Part shown: positions 11,240-21,984 of the stretch, piece after piece
How the letters are laid out: each line of letters opens with the position of its first letter
Numbering within the stretch: the stretch's first letter is position 1
Origin: Heterobilharzia americana
Taxonomy: Eukaryota > Platyhelminthes > Trematoda > Strigeidida > Schistosomatidae
Reading direction: 5' to 3'
Assembly: GCA_944470555.2 (NCBI GenBank)
Contig: OX104134.1
Span: 53,373,890-53,437,889, forward strand
DNA length: 64,000 nucleotides
Made by a program: the position numbers and the translations under genes
Notes under the pieces: generated by a model
Told to the model about the DNA's origin: nothing
Databases searched by the model: none
Seen by the model: only the letters and a program-made list of their open reading frames with translations

Positions 11240-11373
11240 AGCTTTAAAGGACATCCTAACAACAACTTAAGTCACCAATGTGAGCTCTGGATTTCATATA
11301 AAAATATCCTTCCAGTAGAAACAAAGAAATACAATTGGTTATTTCAGTCGCTGCTATAGTGGCCTTTAAGGTG
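11240..11373 (-). repeat. MITE copy 4 (family M, reverse)
   Basis: Outer ends gtagctttaaaggacatcct and gctgctatagtggcctttaa. The interior (atatccttccagtagaaac, plus strand) matches the reverse complement of the forward copies. Separated from copy 3 by about 30 bp. Confidence 0.65.
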
Positions 11374-11506
11374 AGATGAGTCACAAGATTAGTGTCAATA
11401 TGGGTTTAGAAATTTGGTATGGAAAGTGTAAAGGAAGTGTGGTAATAGTGACGTTTTGGCTTATACAAGTCAAGTCCTTTTTCCACGTTGGGTGTTAAGA
11501 CAAGAA

Positions 11507-11640
11507 TGACTTTAAAGGCCATCCTAGCAACTACTGTAGTAGCCAATCCGGTCTCAGTATTCCAGTCAAAACATCGTTTCTTATCAAACAAATAAACGTA
11601 ATGGTCATCTCAGCAGTTGCCGAGATGGCCTTTAAAGGTG
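11507..11640 (+). repeat. MITE copy 5 (family M, forward)
   Basis: Left end tgactttaaaggccatccta, right end agttgccgagatggccttta. Interior agtattccagtcaaaac is forward. About 134 bp with TIRs of about 40 bp; one of the clearest copies. Confidence 0.75.
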
Positions 11641-11716
11641 CCCTAAAAGACAAGCCTATCTTAAATCCACTATCTTTGAATACTCATGTTTATGCAGAGG
11701 TTGAATGAAATACAAA

Positions 11717-11851
11717 TGACTTTAAAGGTCACTGTAACAACAACTGAAATAGCCAATTAAACTTCTCTATTTCATCGAAATCTGCTTTTCAGACGAAATG
11801 AAGACACCTGATTGGTTATTTCAGTCGTTGCCAGAGCGGCTTTTAAAGTCA
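11717..11851 (-). repeat. MITE copy 6 (family M, reverse)
   Basis: Left end tgactttaaaggtcactgta, right end gccagagcggcttttaaagt. The minus-strand interior (cattcgtctgaaaagcag-like, with tagagaagtttaattgg) aligns to the forward copies, so it is reversed. Flanking bases after it (cccttaaaaacagacctat) resemble those after copy 5 (ccctaaaagacaagcctat). Confidence 0.7.
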
Positions 11852-12046
11852 CCCTTAAAAACAGACCTATTAGCAGCAGGCCTGATAGTTACTAACCTGT
11901 GGTTCACATGATCCAATGCCAGGAAAGCTAAAGAACTTTTTCATTGGTTGTTTTCTAATCTATGCTGCCTTTAGTAAGAAATCAATAACACCGGTTGCCC
12001 ATTTGGGTGTTGCTCTGACAAATAGAGACGCTGAGTGTAGTATGGG

Positions 12047-12181
12047 GGACTTTAGGGGGTGCCCTGAAACTGCTGAATTGACCAATCAAGTCCTGATATT
12101 TCGGCTAGAAATGCAGTTCTACATAAAATATAGTAGCCTAATCGGTCATCTCAGCAGTTGCTAGAGTGGCCTCTAAAGTCC
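12047..12181 (+). repeat. MITE copy 7 (family M, forward)
   Basis: Left end gggactttagggggtgccct, right end gttgctagagtggcctctaa. Interior tgatatttcggctagaaatg is close to copy 1. Last copy of the run. Confidence 0.7.
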
Positions 12182-12189
12182 ATCGTTTT

Positions 12190-13250
12190 GTATGGGCGAT
12201 ACTATTTGGACTGTTTTAAGTACTATTTGGGACGCCATAGAACTGTCAGGTTGTGGAAATATTAAAGTAACAATCCTTTCTCTTTCTACGTGATCTAAGT
12301 ATTCTAGTCCTAATTAATACAAGTTACAGTTATCATACTACATAATTAAGGAAATAGTACACATTTTCTCCTCATAGCCCTGATTGTTTTATTCCTCCTC
12401 AATCAACTTTCATAAAATACTCATTGATGGGTTAGTTCGTTAACAGGTTGTGTGAAATGTATTGCACTAATACACCAAATTCGAAAATAAAATCCATTTT
12501 CTGCTTGCTGCCCATTACATTATGACACAATTTACTCTGTTTTCAGCTTGTCGATATTTGTTGACCTATGTAGACTTTTGTTCGAAACACCGCGATACTT
12601 CACTAATATCCAGTATTAATTTTCATGAATTTCTGGTTAAACAAGTTATGTTGTTGTGTCTTCTTAAAGAACATTCAGAACTTTATTTCGGCCTACGTAC
12701 TTCTTACTTTAACCTTATGGGCTCTTGTTGATATACTCCGTTTCCCGGTACTAAATTATGTTTTCGAAGAGATATGAGTTTTGTCATGAGTGTAGAGGAG
12801 TCTAGCCAGTAATTTCCAACAAGTAAAAATCTAGGATCCAGAGTTTACTGGCAGTTGACTCCTAACACATAACTAATATATGCTGTACTGTGATGGTGTG
12901 TATTACTCAGGTAGGCGGTCATATTGCGAACTTCACCAATGAGCCGTGATCAGTGCTGAGAACTTAAAACTTGGTAGATACATTGGTTATTTCGTAACCA
13001 ATTTGAAAAGAACCGAAACAAAAGCCAAAAACAGTGATAGGGTATTGAAATAAACAAGCAAAACGATAGGGTGGGACAATTGCATCTTCAAGATGACGTA
13101 AAATATATATTTGATAATACTACGTATTTCGGATAACCTGTAGTGTCTAACAACCGATTGTTGGCTTCATAAGGACTGTGACCAGGTGTAGGCAACAACT
13201 CTCTATACAGTTTAGGCCAAAAGTTGGTGATATGATATACTGATTGCTTG
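12190..13250. other. Unassigned, probably includes Penelope 5' sequence
   Basis: No coding motif before 13267. The last 200 bases lead directly into the Penelope-like coding region and may be its 5' untranslated part, but no boundary can be placed. Confidence 0.35.
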
Positions 13251-13266
13251 TTAGAAGATAATAGAT

Positions 13267-14856
13267 ATGAAGATATCGATAAAAGAGGAATGTGCTCTTC
13301 GCTCTTTAAAAAATGATAAGAACATACGGGTTACGAAAGCTGACAAAGGAAACATAACCGTTGTCATGAATACATCAGACTATGAACAAAAGGTTACAGA
13401 GCACCTATCTAGTGGACCGTATGAAATGATAGAAAACAAGAAACGTAAGCCTACACTTAACAAGGTAAAACTGCAGGTCGACAAACTACTATACAATCTG
13501 AAATCGAAATTAGAGAATGCCTTGTGGTTTAATTTAGCACCAAAAAGTTATGCTGCTTCACGCTTCTTTGGCCTTCCCAAAATTCACAAACCCAATTTTC
13601 TGATTCGTCCAATTGTGGATTTTACGAATTCCCCAATATATAACCTTTCAAAGTACTTCACAAAATCCTTAAACCGTTACAAGACAATTTGGTAAGTATC
13701 ATTAAAAACTCATTAGACTTCAAGCATAAATTATTACAAACAACGATCGATGATGAAACAATGGTTAGCTTTGACGTTGTTTCTCTGTATACAAATATTC
13801 CGATTGATGAAAGCATACAAAAGTTGTTAGGTTTTTATTAGAGTCAGATACTTCTTTATCTCTTAGAAGTAATATTCCCATCAGTGAAATCTGTGATGCA
13901 CTGAGATTATGTCTAACCTCAACCTATTTTACTTTTCGAGGGGATCTTTATCGTCAAACCAGTGGGGTAGCAATGGTTTCACCTGTCTCACCCATTGTGG
14001 CTAATCTATACATGCACAAAGTAGAATCAGACCTACTTAACCAACATAATTTAAAACCAAGAATATGGTGGAGGTATGTTGATGATACCTTTGTCATAAC
14101 CAAAAAGCAAGGACTAGAAAGTCTTTTTGAATACCTAAACAACAGTTTCAATTCTGTAAAATTCACATATGAACTAGAAACAGAATTCAGAACGTTAGCT
14201 TTCCTAGACTGCAAGACGATACGAAACAGTGATGGGACACTTGACATTGATGTCTATCGAAAAGATACACATTCTAACAAGTACCTTGACTTCGATTCGG
14301 CTCATCCATTGGAAACTAAATTAAACGTTGCCAAAAATCTGTTGACGAGATCGCAAAGGATACCAAATAAAGTGGAATCTCAGCATGTAGATAGGTGACT
14401 TGTTCGGGAAGCCTTAAGACAAAATAACTATCCAGACAAACTATTAAAAGGGATCGAAAAAAGTTTATCGAATTAAAATATGAAAAAGTCAAGCCATAAA
14501 GATTGGATAAGTACTATAGTACTTCCTTATTGAACATCCACTTCAGAGGAAATAAGACGTATCCTTAACAGTTACATCAGAGTATTCTTTAAAGTGACGA
14601 ATGCATTACACTCACACCTGTGTAAATTAAAAGATCCGATTCCTCATTTCGAATAACATAACTGTCTATAAGGTAGACTGCAGTGAATGCGATGCCACAT
14701 TCAATGGAGACCACATCAAGTAATAAGTCTAGCCGAACATGGTAAAAGTTCCAGAAAACCACCAAAAAATTCATATGATCCAGAAAAACTTGAAAAAACC
14801 TCTGCTATCGCGGCTCATGCCCTATATTCAGGTCATAAAATATCATTGGAACAAAC
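13267..14856 (+). pseudogene. Penelope-like element, RT and partial GIY-YIG region
   Basis: Reading across three frames gives a Penelope-type reverse transcriptase. The N-terminal part has ITKADKGN-style NIRVTKADKGNITVVMN, then SRFFGLPKIHKPNF and IRPIVDFTNSPIYNLSKY. After a frameshift near 13690 comes TMVSFDVVSLYTNIPID (motif A). After further breaks comes YRQTSGVAMVSPVSPIVANL (motif B) and IWWRYVDDTFVI (motif C, YVDD intact) at about 14070-14100, then FLDCKTIRNSDGTLDIDVYR. Near 14660-14840 a decayed GIY-YIG endonuclease is readable as LYKVDCSECDATFNGD followed by EHGKSSRKPPKNSY and SAIAAHALYSGHKI. The frame is interrupted at 14856 by RTE copy B and resumes at 18347. RT plus GIY-YIG is diagnostic of the endonuclease-bearing Penelope class. 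Confidence 0.88.
14837..14855 (+). repeat. Target-site duplication, left copy
   Basis: The bases aaaatatcattggaacaaa lie just before RTE copy B. A closely matching aaaaatattggaacaa follows its 3' end at 18347-18363. The repeated core attggaacaa encodes the same LEQ residues of the Penelope frame on both sides. One base differs near the start of the duplication. Confidence 0.75.
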
Positions 14857-15598
14857 CCCGACCGACAGCTGCTACCTTGATCGGGCTTGCATATCACTAT
14901 GACCCAACGAGCTATGCTGGTGGAACGCTTGTTCCCTCAAGGTCCTACCATACCAGAAAGGTCTGTTGGATAGTGGTTAGACGAAAAGCAGTTACCGTTA
15001 TAGTGTAAATTGCTACACTATGATGGGGGTCTGAGGGCGAAGTCGTACTGCTGCTAGCTGGATGGGGTGTGACAGCAGGTAAGGTGTTTCCCTCGGATGA
15101 CCAGCAGTGCCATGCTGATGCTGCCTTCTCAGTGGAAGTGGACGGGAGGGGTAGAAAAGGTCGGCCCTAAAAATAACACACTCCACCATGCCCCACGGTC
15201 TGCCGGGCCGGCGATGTCGGTTTACTTGTCGTTTCCTTCCGACCATCCGGCCCCAAAAATACAGAAGTTCAAAATAATCATACTCAAAAGGCTTTGTGTG
15301 ACAGGCCTGAAGCAGATGCCCGATGGGCCCTGCGGTCACACAAATCTCTTAAGAAGAAATAGCCTTCCACGGTGTGGGCAGCCGGGAAGTGTCAACCGCC
15401 CTCACAACTCTCTCAGCACTCAAGTTTCTTCTGACTGCTATCCACCTCCTCCATCATTACCTTCTAATCTTCCTTCACATCTCTCAATTAACGATGCTGC
15501 ATCATCTTCAATTTCTCCTACCTCTGCAGCCTTCAACAACGATCTGAGTCCACAGTCCACAGCATCGCTGGTCTCCTTAAACCACGCTCCGAATTACA

Positions 15599-16206
15599 TA
15601 TTGGAGCCTTCAATGTCCGCACCTTCCGTCAAATTGGTCAACAGGCTTCGTCAGCAAAGACTCTAGCAACTCGGGCCTTGGATGTGTGCTGTGTTTGTGA
15701 GACACGCATACAGGACCCAAGTGTGGTTATTCACCTGACCTCTCCTGACCAATCTGGTGAATGCGCGAAATTCACCCTTCGAGTTTCTGGAGATTCGATC
15801 GATAGCTAGCTCTCGGGGTCTTGCAGGTGTAGGCATAGCACTAAGCACTAAGGCAGAAAACTCACTACTAGACTGGATCCTAGTTGATAGTCGCCTCTGC
15901 GCTATGAGGCTGAACGGCACACTAAGAACTAAAAGGAATAGTGAAACTCGACTTTGTCTCTTTGTTATCTGTGCTTACGCACCCACTGACTGCAGCTCGG
16001 ATGAAGTGAAGGACGAGTTCTACCGTAAACTGTCTAACCTCTTCTCGAAAGCCAAACGTTCGGATGTGGTGGTTGTTGCAGGTGACTTCAATGCACAGGT
16101 GGGTAGACTGAGTGAGGCAGAAAGGCACTTAGGTGGCACTTTCGGAGTCCCAGCTGAACGTACAGATAATGGTGATCGCCTATTACAACTATGCTCAGAT
16201 AACTAA
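15599..16206 (+). pseudogene. RTE copy B, truncated endonuclease
   Basis: Starts IGAFNVRTFRQIGQQ. The first frame runs to a stop after GDSIDS at about 15808, and the second frame picks up with IASSRGLAGVGIALS. The shift comes from extra gatc-like bases. Later motifs are VICAYAPTDCSSDEV and VVVVAGDFNAQVGR. The frame ends after LLQLCSDN at 16206, directly joined to linker sequence, so the C-terminal third of the nuclease is missing. An overlapping open frame at 15097-15666 is proline/serine-rich 5' region; its last 65 bases overlap the nuclease start in another frame. Confidence 0.8.
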
Positions 16207-16209
16207 TGG

Positions 16210-16569
16210 ATGCACGTGAACGCATCCCTGCTTGCAGGCTCTGAGTACAATAAAGAACGAGCGCAACTTAAAAGTAGATTGAGGAAAAGTCTATGCAACG
16301 ATCGCGAACAGTGGTGGGCAGCGAAGGCTAAAGAGATGGAAAAGGCAGCGGCGATCGGTAACAGTAGACAGTTATTTAGACTTATTAAGGAGACTGGGGG
16401 GAAATGGTCAACAACAGTTAGTGAGGCTGTAGCGGAGAAGGACGGATCTGCGATTCACTCGCAGGGAGACGACTGGAACGATGGGCAGAACACTTCGAGG
16501 AACAGTTTAACTGGCCTCCAGCCACGATTGCGCTGCCCGCTATCCAGTCGGACCCTGAATGGGACATAG
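16210..16569 (+). pseudogene. RTE copy B, EN-RT linker
   Basis: Reads RSRLRKSLCNDREQWWAAK and AAAIGNSRQLFRLIKETGG, then loses frame near 16465, where copy A has one more base. A second frame (from about 16560) reads DIETGPATLEEVEKAVGSL and is lost again near 16622 in a stretch where both copies lack a base. The remainder leads into the RT. Confidence 0.75.
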
Positions 16570-16705
16570 AGACAGGCCCCGCAACACTAGAAGAAGTTGA
16601 GAAAGCGGTAGGTAGCCTGAAACGGGAAGGGCAGCAGGACCAGACGGACTACCTGCTGAGGTATACAAGAATGGTGGTAGAGTTCTCTTAGTCAGGCTAA
16701 CGGAA

Positions 16706-17548
16706 GTGTTAGCCAGTATATGGGAATCAAATACGATCCCCTCCGACTGGTCTAAGTCACTCATCATCCCAGTCTTCAAGAAAGGCGAGAAGTCCTCTTG
16801 TGATAACCACAGAGGAATCAGCCTGACAAACATAGTGTCTAAGATCCTAAGTTCTATAATTCTCCGACGCCTGAGTGGAGCTCGGGAACAGCAAGCCCGA
16901 GAAAACCAGGCAGGCTTTAGACCTGGCCGTGGATGTATCGACCAAATATTCACACTGCGCCAGGTCCTGGAACATAGGCATGCTTACAGACGCCCGACAA
17001 TAGCTGTATTTCTCGACCTGAAGGCGGCATTTGACTCCGTTGATCGAGAAGTCTTATGGCAATGTCTGTCACTGAAAGGCGTGCCTAGTAAGTACATCAC
17101 CTTATTGAAAGCTCTCTACTCGAACACTTGTGGGCATGTTAGAGCCTATGGTGAGTTGTCCAGGGAGCTATACTCATCAAGTGGTGTCCGTCAAGGATGC
17201 CCACTATCCCCATTCTTATTTAATTTTATCATAGATATTCTTATGGAGGTTTCCCTCTCGTCACCTAATTACACAGACGTTGACCCAATCACAGGTGAAT
17301 TTTCTTTAGATCTAGAATATGCAGATGACATAGTCCTGTTAGGTGAAGACGCTGACAAGATGCAGAGTCTTCTGAACACTTTGAGTGGGAATTTGAGAAT
17401 GTTTGGGATGCGATTTTCACCACCCAAATGCAAATTTTTGCTCCAGGACTGGTCTTCAGCGGTACCGCGGTTAACAATAGAGAGTGAAGTGGTTGAGTGT
17501 GTTGACCACTTCACTTACCTGGGAAGTAGGATCAACCCGGTGGGTTAG
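16706..17548 (+). pseudogene. RTE copy B, reverse transcriptase
   Basis: Open for 280 codons and the best preserved RT in the window. It contains SLIIPVFKKGEKSSCDNHRG, AGFRPGRGCIDQIFTLRQ, VFLDLKAAFDSVDRE (motif A), GVRQGCPLSPFLFNFIID (motif B) and LEYADDIVLLGED (motif C, YADD intact), then FSPPKCKFL and [11 protein letters not shown]. All three catalytic aspartates are present. It stops at a shared frameshift near 17540, after which the C-terminal domain continues in another frame. Confidence 0.88.
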
Positions 17549-17586
17549 TTGCCGATGAGATTTCTGCACGGATACAAAAGGCTCGA

Positions 17587-18151
17587 TTGGCTTTTGCCAA
17601 TTTGCGCCACCTATGGCGCCGCCGTGATATTCGTTTGTCTATTAAGGGTCGCGTGTACTGCACAGCAGTCCGCTCTGTTCTACTGTATGGCTGTGAAACA
17701 TGGCCATTGAAAGTGGAACATATAAAAAGGCTTCAGGTGTTTGACCACCGTTGCCTTCGTAGTATAGGACGTATTCCGTGGTGTCACCATGTGAGTAATG
17801 CAGAAGTTAGGTGTAGAGTTTTAGGGAGAAGAGGTAAGTCAGTCGACGAGGTTGTGAACCTTCATCGACTGAGATGGTTGGGACACGTACTACGTATGCC
17901 TAGTCACCGATTGCCTCGTCACACAATGTTGGCTGAGGTGGGTCAGGCTGGAAAAAGGCCCGAGGTGGCCAGACTAAAACATGGCACCAATGTATGAAGT
18001 CTCTGACTGTTGGTTTAAGCCATGTAGGACGATGCAGACTAGGTGGTTGGGGTCCACGGGACAAGAGGAACCAGTGGTTGGAGACCCTAGGTGATATGGC
18101 TCAGAACCGAAGTCAGTGGCGCAGATGTATACACACATTATCCTCATCTTA
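17587..18151 (+). pseudogene. RTE copy B, C-terminal domain
   Basis: Same domain as 6224-6790: [26 protein letters not shown] and [18 protein letters not shown]. It is frameshifted near 17948 where one c of copy A is missing; the rest continues in another frame to a stop near 18151. Confidence 0.8.
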
Positions 18152-18346
18152 ACAACGCTATACCGAATCTCACTATTTTGTCACTCCTCTTTCCTTTCTT
18201 CTCATACTTTATATTTCTTTTGACTGCATTCACTTATCTTCATCCTTCACCTCACTACCTTTCTACTTGATGTGCTGATATGAGGTGTGGCAACTCGGAC
18301 CGTTACGCAGTAATGCCTGGTCCTATGTTGATAATGAGAAAAAAAA

Positions 18347-18492
18347 GAAAAATATTGGAACAAGGAAAAGTTCTACAGAAGGGTTTTCTCTCTCATAAGG
18401 AGCGGACCATTGCAGAAGCTTTGCACATCTCATATCCTTCTTCGGTGAACAGAAAGGATGGTTTAGACATCCCAGTGATATGGCAAACATGA
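18347..18492 (+). pseudogene. Penelope-like element, C-terminal end after the RTE
   Basis: Starts with the right target duplication (18347-18363) and reads ILEQGKVLQKGFLSHKERT and IAEALHISYPSSVNRKDGLD to a stop at 18492. This is the usual C-terminal end of Penelope proteins (IAEAL..I...PS.N...GLD). It is in the same frame sense as SGHKISLEQ just before the RTE, so one Penelope protein was split by the RTE insertion. The 3' end runs into a TA-rich tract at 18520. Confidence 0.8.
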
Positions 18493-18519
18493 ATGACTGG
18501 CCTAGGCAGGTGTAAAGAA

Positions 18520-18571
18520 TAATATATATATGTATATATATATATATATATATATACATATGTATATACAT
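18520..18571. repeat. TA-rich microsatellite
   Basis: Imperfect ta/tatg run of about 50 bases directly 3' of the Penelope element. Confidence 0.9.
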
Positions 18572-18579
18572 AATGTCTA

Positions 18580-19190
18580 CTGTATTCATCAATTTTACAC
18601 TGCTTTCTGAGTCATATACATTTGATGAACCATAACATAATCCATTTTGTTATCAAAAGTACATTTATGGTTGTCATTATTATTATGATTATTTAAAGAT
18701 ATATTGTCCCATCTTCAAATAGTCATCCTTCCAAACTAGTAACCGATTCTTTCTCACCCTTGATGTCTCCACCCCATTTGTACTTTTCATAGACGAACTG
18801 AAAAGTTTCCCCACCCTATTTTTGTTCCACCTTACTCGCACAACGGAAAAACCTCTCTGACCGAGTTGCTTATTCACTCACCTGTATTACATTGATCTTT
18901 GCTCCATATCACTATGTAATCGGATGATTGTAAAGGTAACCCACCTTCTGTACCAAAACTTGAATATTAACCTGAAAACTTAGTGTCAGATTCATACTCT
19001 TGAAAAGGATCTTCCTAGCAAGATCGAAATGTTGAGGAATAATACAAAATATTTGTTTATTTTGTTATTTGTTCTAATATGCTACGCCGGGATTACACAA
19101 GTAAAAATACATCCTATACAATGAATAATTGCATTTTATCTAGTCTTATCGGTTATCCAGCTAGGAGATTCACAACAGCTATGAACCTTA
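18580..19190. other. AT-rich DNA, no feature seen
   Basis: No supportable coding or repeat structure on either strand. Confidence 0.45.
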
Positions 19191-19194
19191 GTTG

Positions 19195-19490
19195 GTTTTG
19201 GGTGGTCGAAGACAAACGAAAGCAACCCTTGGACCTAGGTTTAATACTTGTTGGCGCTTGTCTGAGTAGCGAATCGATAACCTTGAGGTAAATGATATTT
19301 GTTCAAATGTCTGAACCCCCGTCAATACAACTTTTGAAAGTCAATCGCAGCAGGATTGGTTGATGTGGGTTTGGATCTTTGAGGGAATATTATTCCTCTC
19401 AAGGCTACAGAAACATCTTATTAATGAGTATCAACAAGCACGGAACCCAGCAGCATGGCTTTTTCTCGATTACCTTCAACCACTAGCCAT
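19195..19490. mobile_element. SINE family 3, head-to-head pair
   Basis: Minus arm at 19195-19290 (aagcaacccttggacctagg, then tacttgttggcgcttgtctg) and plus arm at about 19410-19490 (tatcaacaagcacggaaccc, then a ttctcgattaccttc-like end). The plus arm is the reverse complement of the minus arm in outline. The same arrangement is seen at 28800-29140 and 53455-53870. Decayed, lower confidence than the 28.8 kb pair. Confidence 0.5.
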
Positions 19491-20079
19491 TGATTTCATA
19501 AATTGGCATGTCTTTAGTCTTCTCATGCATTTCAAAGTAGGCAGTGGGTGAACATATCCAGCAGATATCCCAACCATCTCGACTGGTGGGACTTAATTAT
19601 CTCAATAACTGACTTTAAGCCTAACCTTATCACTTAGCATCTAATGGTTGACTGAAAGACACCTTTCATCATATTTTGTCAAAATTTTCATTTCGATCAC
19701 TTTGTATAGCCATCCTTAATAGTTGTGTAGGATGATCAAGTGTACTGCTAAGCAATAAACTTGCTCTGGATGCAAAGTCGTTTACTTCATTGGTAATTAG
19801 AGAGGTTTAAGTCAGTAAGTGTCATGCAAACCTTTAGATTTGTATCGAGATCTCATTAGTAACAGGCCAATTAGGGTTAATTCAACTTCTCAAATGAAAC
19901 AAGTATTTATTGATTAAACTTGCTTTTCTTAAAATGGGTGCCGTTGCAGACGAACTAACCAGCACGATTTTATTACGTTGGACGGCCTCAAAATGTGTAC
20001 AGGTGAATGTACACTTATCACTAAAACCATTTAGAAAACGCAGCACCTTCTCTCTGTTTCAACCTTAAGGGAGTGTGTC
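19491..20079. other. No feature seen
   Basis: AT-rich sequence without recognisable motifs. Confidence 0.4.
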
Positions 20080-20260
20080 ATTTACACGGGCTGTTAGTCG
20101 TTCATATAATTACAGCAAACCAAATCTGCAAGAAATTAGAGGTTGTAGAATAGTCTTTATCAGTAAACTTATAACAAAATTCTCCAAGAATGGTGATAGT
20201 GGGAATTCTCTGAGGACACCAGTAATTATCATCACTTCAGATGACCACTATTCACGGTAG
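20080..20260 (-). mobile_element. RTE reverse transcriptase remnant
   Basis: On the minus strand a stretch matches the motif B region of the RTE copies at base level: ctggtgtcctcagagaattc, then cccactatcaccattcttgg, against the region around 17181-17240. The translation keeps PLSPFL.NFVI. It is older and more diverged than copies A and B, showing more than one age of the same family in the window. Confidence 0.55.
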
Positions 20261-20269
20261 TGAATGAGT

Positions 20270-21950
20270 TAGAATATAGGGATATTAGTAATACTGTGCT
20301 TTTCAGCATTTAATTCGTTACCAAACAGTTATGCTACGCCTTTCAGCTAATAAGGTTTGACATCTAATGACATGACATGCATGGATCCTATCTCGCTACC
20401 TCAGGTTTACTGTTCCCGAACAATTGGTGGGTGGCGAAGTATTTAGAGATTGTTCCGTTTAAGCTAGTTGTTTTGTCATTATCTTATGAGCGTCAGTCAT
20501 TTCCTGAAAAGTGGAATGATCAGTGATCGAAAACGATTTTGGCAGGATAACTTTTACTTATCTTTAAAGACTTATGTACTTAGACTATCAGAATCCCCAG
20601 TGCCTCAGGTCTCAAACTTACCGAACTTCTATACCACCTGGAGGGCTGACGTTTATCCTATTTATATTGAGTATATGTAGGCCAGCTGAACCGTTCTCCC
20701 AACTATTCCGTTCAACAGTGAAGTCGTTCGCTATCAGTACTTATCAAAGGCATGTGTATATCAAGAATAAGATTCCTAACCATCGTCTTTTTTCAAATAA
20801 GTCTCTTTTCATCCAGTGTACAATGCTACCAGCTGTTACAAAATGCACTTCTGATTTCATAGGAAACGTTTTGACGCCAATTTAAACACCATAACTAGTA
20901 GCAGATTATTCAGAAAACTTTTGATGAGATGTTTGTCAAGAAAATCACCAACCTAAAAAGTGAGACTTCAAGAACGTTCGCGTATTGAGTTGTCAATATC
21001 TACTCTTACCCAAACCTCCAAATAACTGGTAAACAGTGGCAACATATTTATCTTGAGATCTTTTCGAACCTTCAAATTCGAGGTGTACAGTAAGTCTGAA
21101 TTCACGTGAAATTACCACCTATTTACATTTCCATGATAGCGCACCATAAACCACATTTATGCGGTAAACCAGCGATGTCAACTGAGTATTTATCTTTAGT
21201 GTATAAAAGAAAATTGGGGTAGTAAAATTGTGTTATTGTGAGCTTCATAGCATTGTCAGCTGATGGCTAGAAGCAATTGAACTAGATAGAGATTTCTGAA
21301 TTATAAATTGGAGAATGAATCAAGGAACAAATGGATTCAGTAAAAGCGAATTAGCAACAGCTATTTCCCGGTACAAAACGTTGCTTATGTAGAATATGAA
21401 ATACTATGATGTAGTCAGATTTGAAAATTATATGATTTATTAGTCAGGACGGTCCATTGAATACTCTATATGACTGTTCACAGTTGGCCTTTTTAACTAA
21501 CTACACAATTTATATAATCCAGTATGTAAGAAATCAAAGTATTGGTTGATCACTTCAACTGTTTATTCTGAAGCACTTTGGTCACATACTTTATCCCTAT
21601 CATTTTTTAGTAACAGAAATAGTCATTATTTGTATAGTGAGTGATTTCAAGGGAATATTTTCATTATTTCCATCAGTCAAACCATATCAGTGTATTTTGG
21701 AAAAAACGTGTGAGCATAAACAATGGAAATATCTTATACCGACGTAACCATGTAGCAATGTCCACTTTTTAACGGAGGCGAATCCACTTAGATCTGGTAA
21801 GATGAGCTGAACATTTCTAAATAAATACTTGTAAAAACTGATATTCATTGCTCATAAAGTGATTCTTATGACTCAGTAGCACTTAAAGTGATAAGGTTTG
21901 AGTATCAATAGGAACATCACTACACTAGGAGGCGTAGGAGAATCCAAATA
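20270..21950. other. No feature seen
   Basis: Two overlapping plus-strand open stretches at 20468-20885 show no motif that can be defended and have no antisense partner. The rest is AT-rich with no repeat found. Confidence 0.4.
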
Positions 21951-21984
21951 ATAATAACCAATACTCGTTGCCCGAGGGAGGACT

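Larger units (their letters stand above)
14857..18346 (+). mobile_element. RTE-type non-LTR retrotransposon, copy B
   Basis: About 3.49 kb from cccgaccgacagctg to an a-rich tail after cctatgttgata. Order: 5' region, truncated endonuclease, linker, RT, C-terminal domain. It is nearly identical to copy A in opposite orientation and carries the same four coding lesions, plus private losses: 7 bases near 14880, one base near 16465 and one near 17948. It lies inside the Penelope GIY-YIG region with a target duplication, so this copy arrived by retrotransposition (its proteins supplied in trans) after the Penelope element was in place. Confidence 0.88.

Noticed and set aside
11085..12181. CRISPR-like array
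   Set aside because: Repeats are 125-135 bp, internally palindromic, unevenly spaced and inverted to each other, which fits MITEs and not CRISPR; the genome is also eukaryotic.
20468..20885. RT fragment of a CR1-like element
   Set aside because: A short FPEKWN segment resembles an RT motif, but nothing before or after it supports the call.
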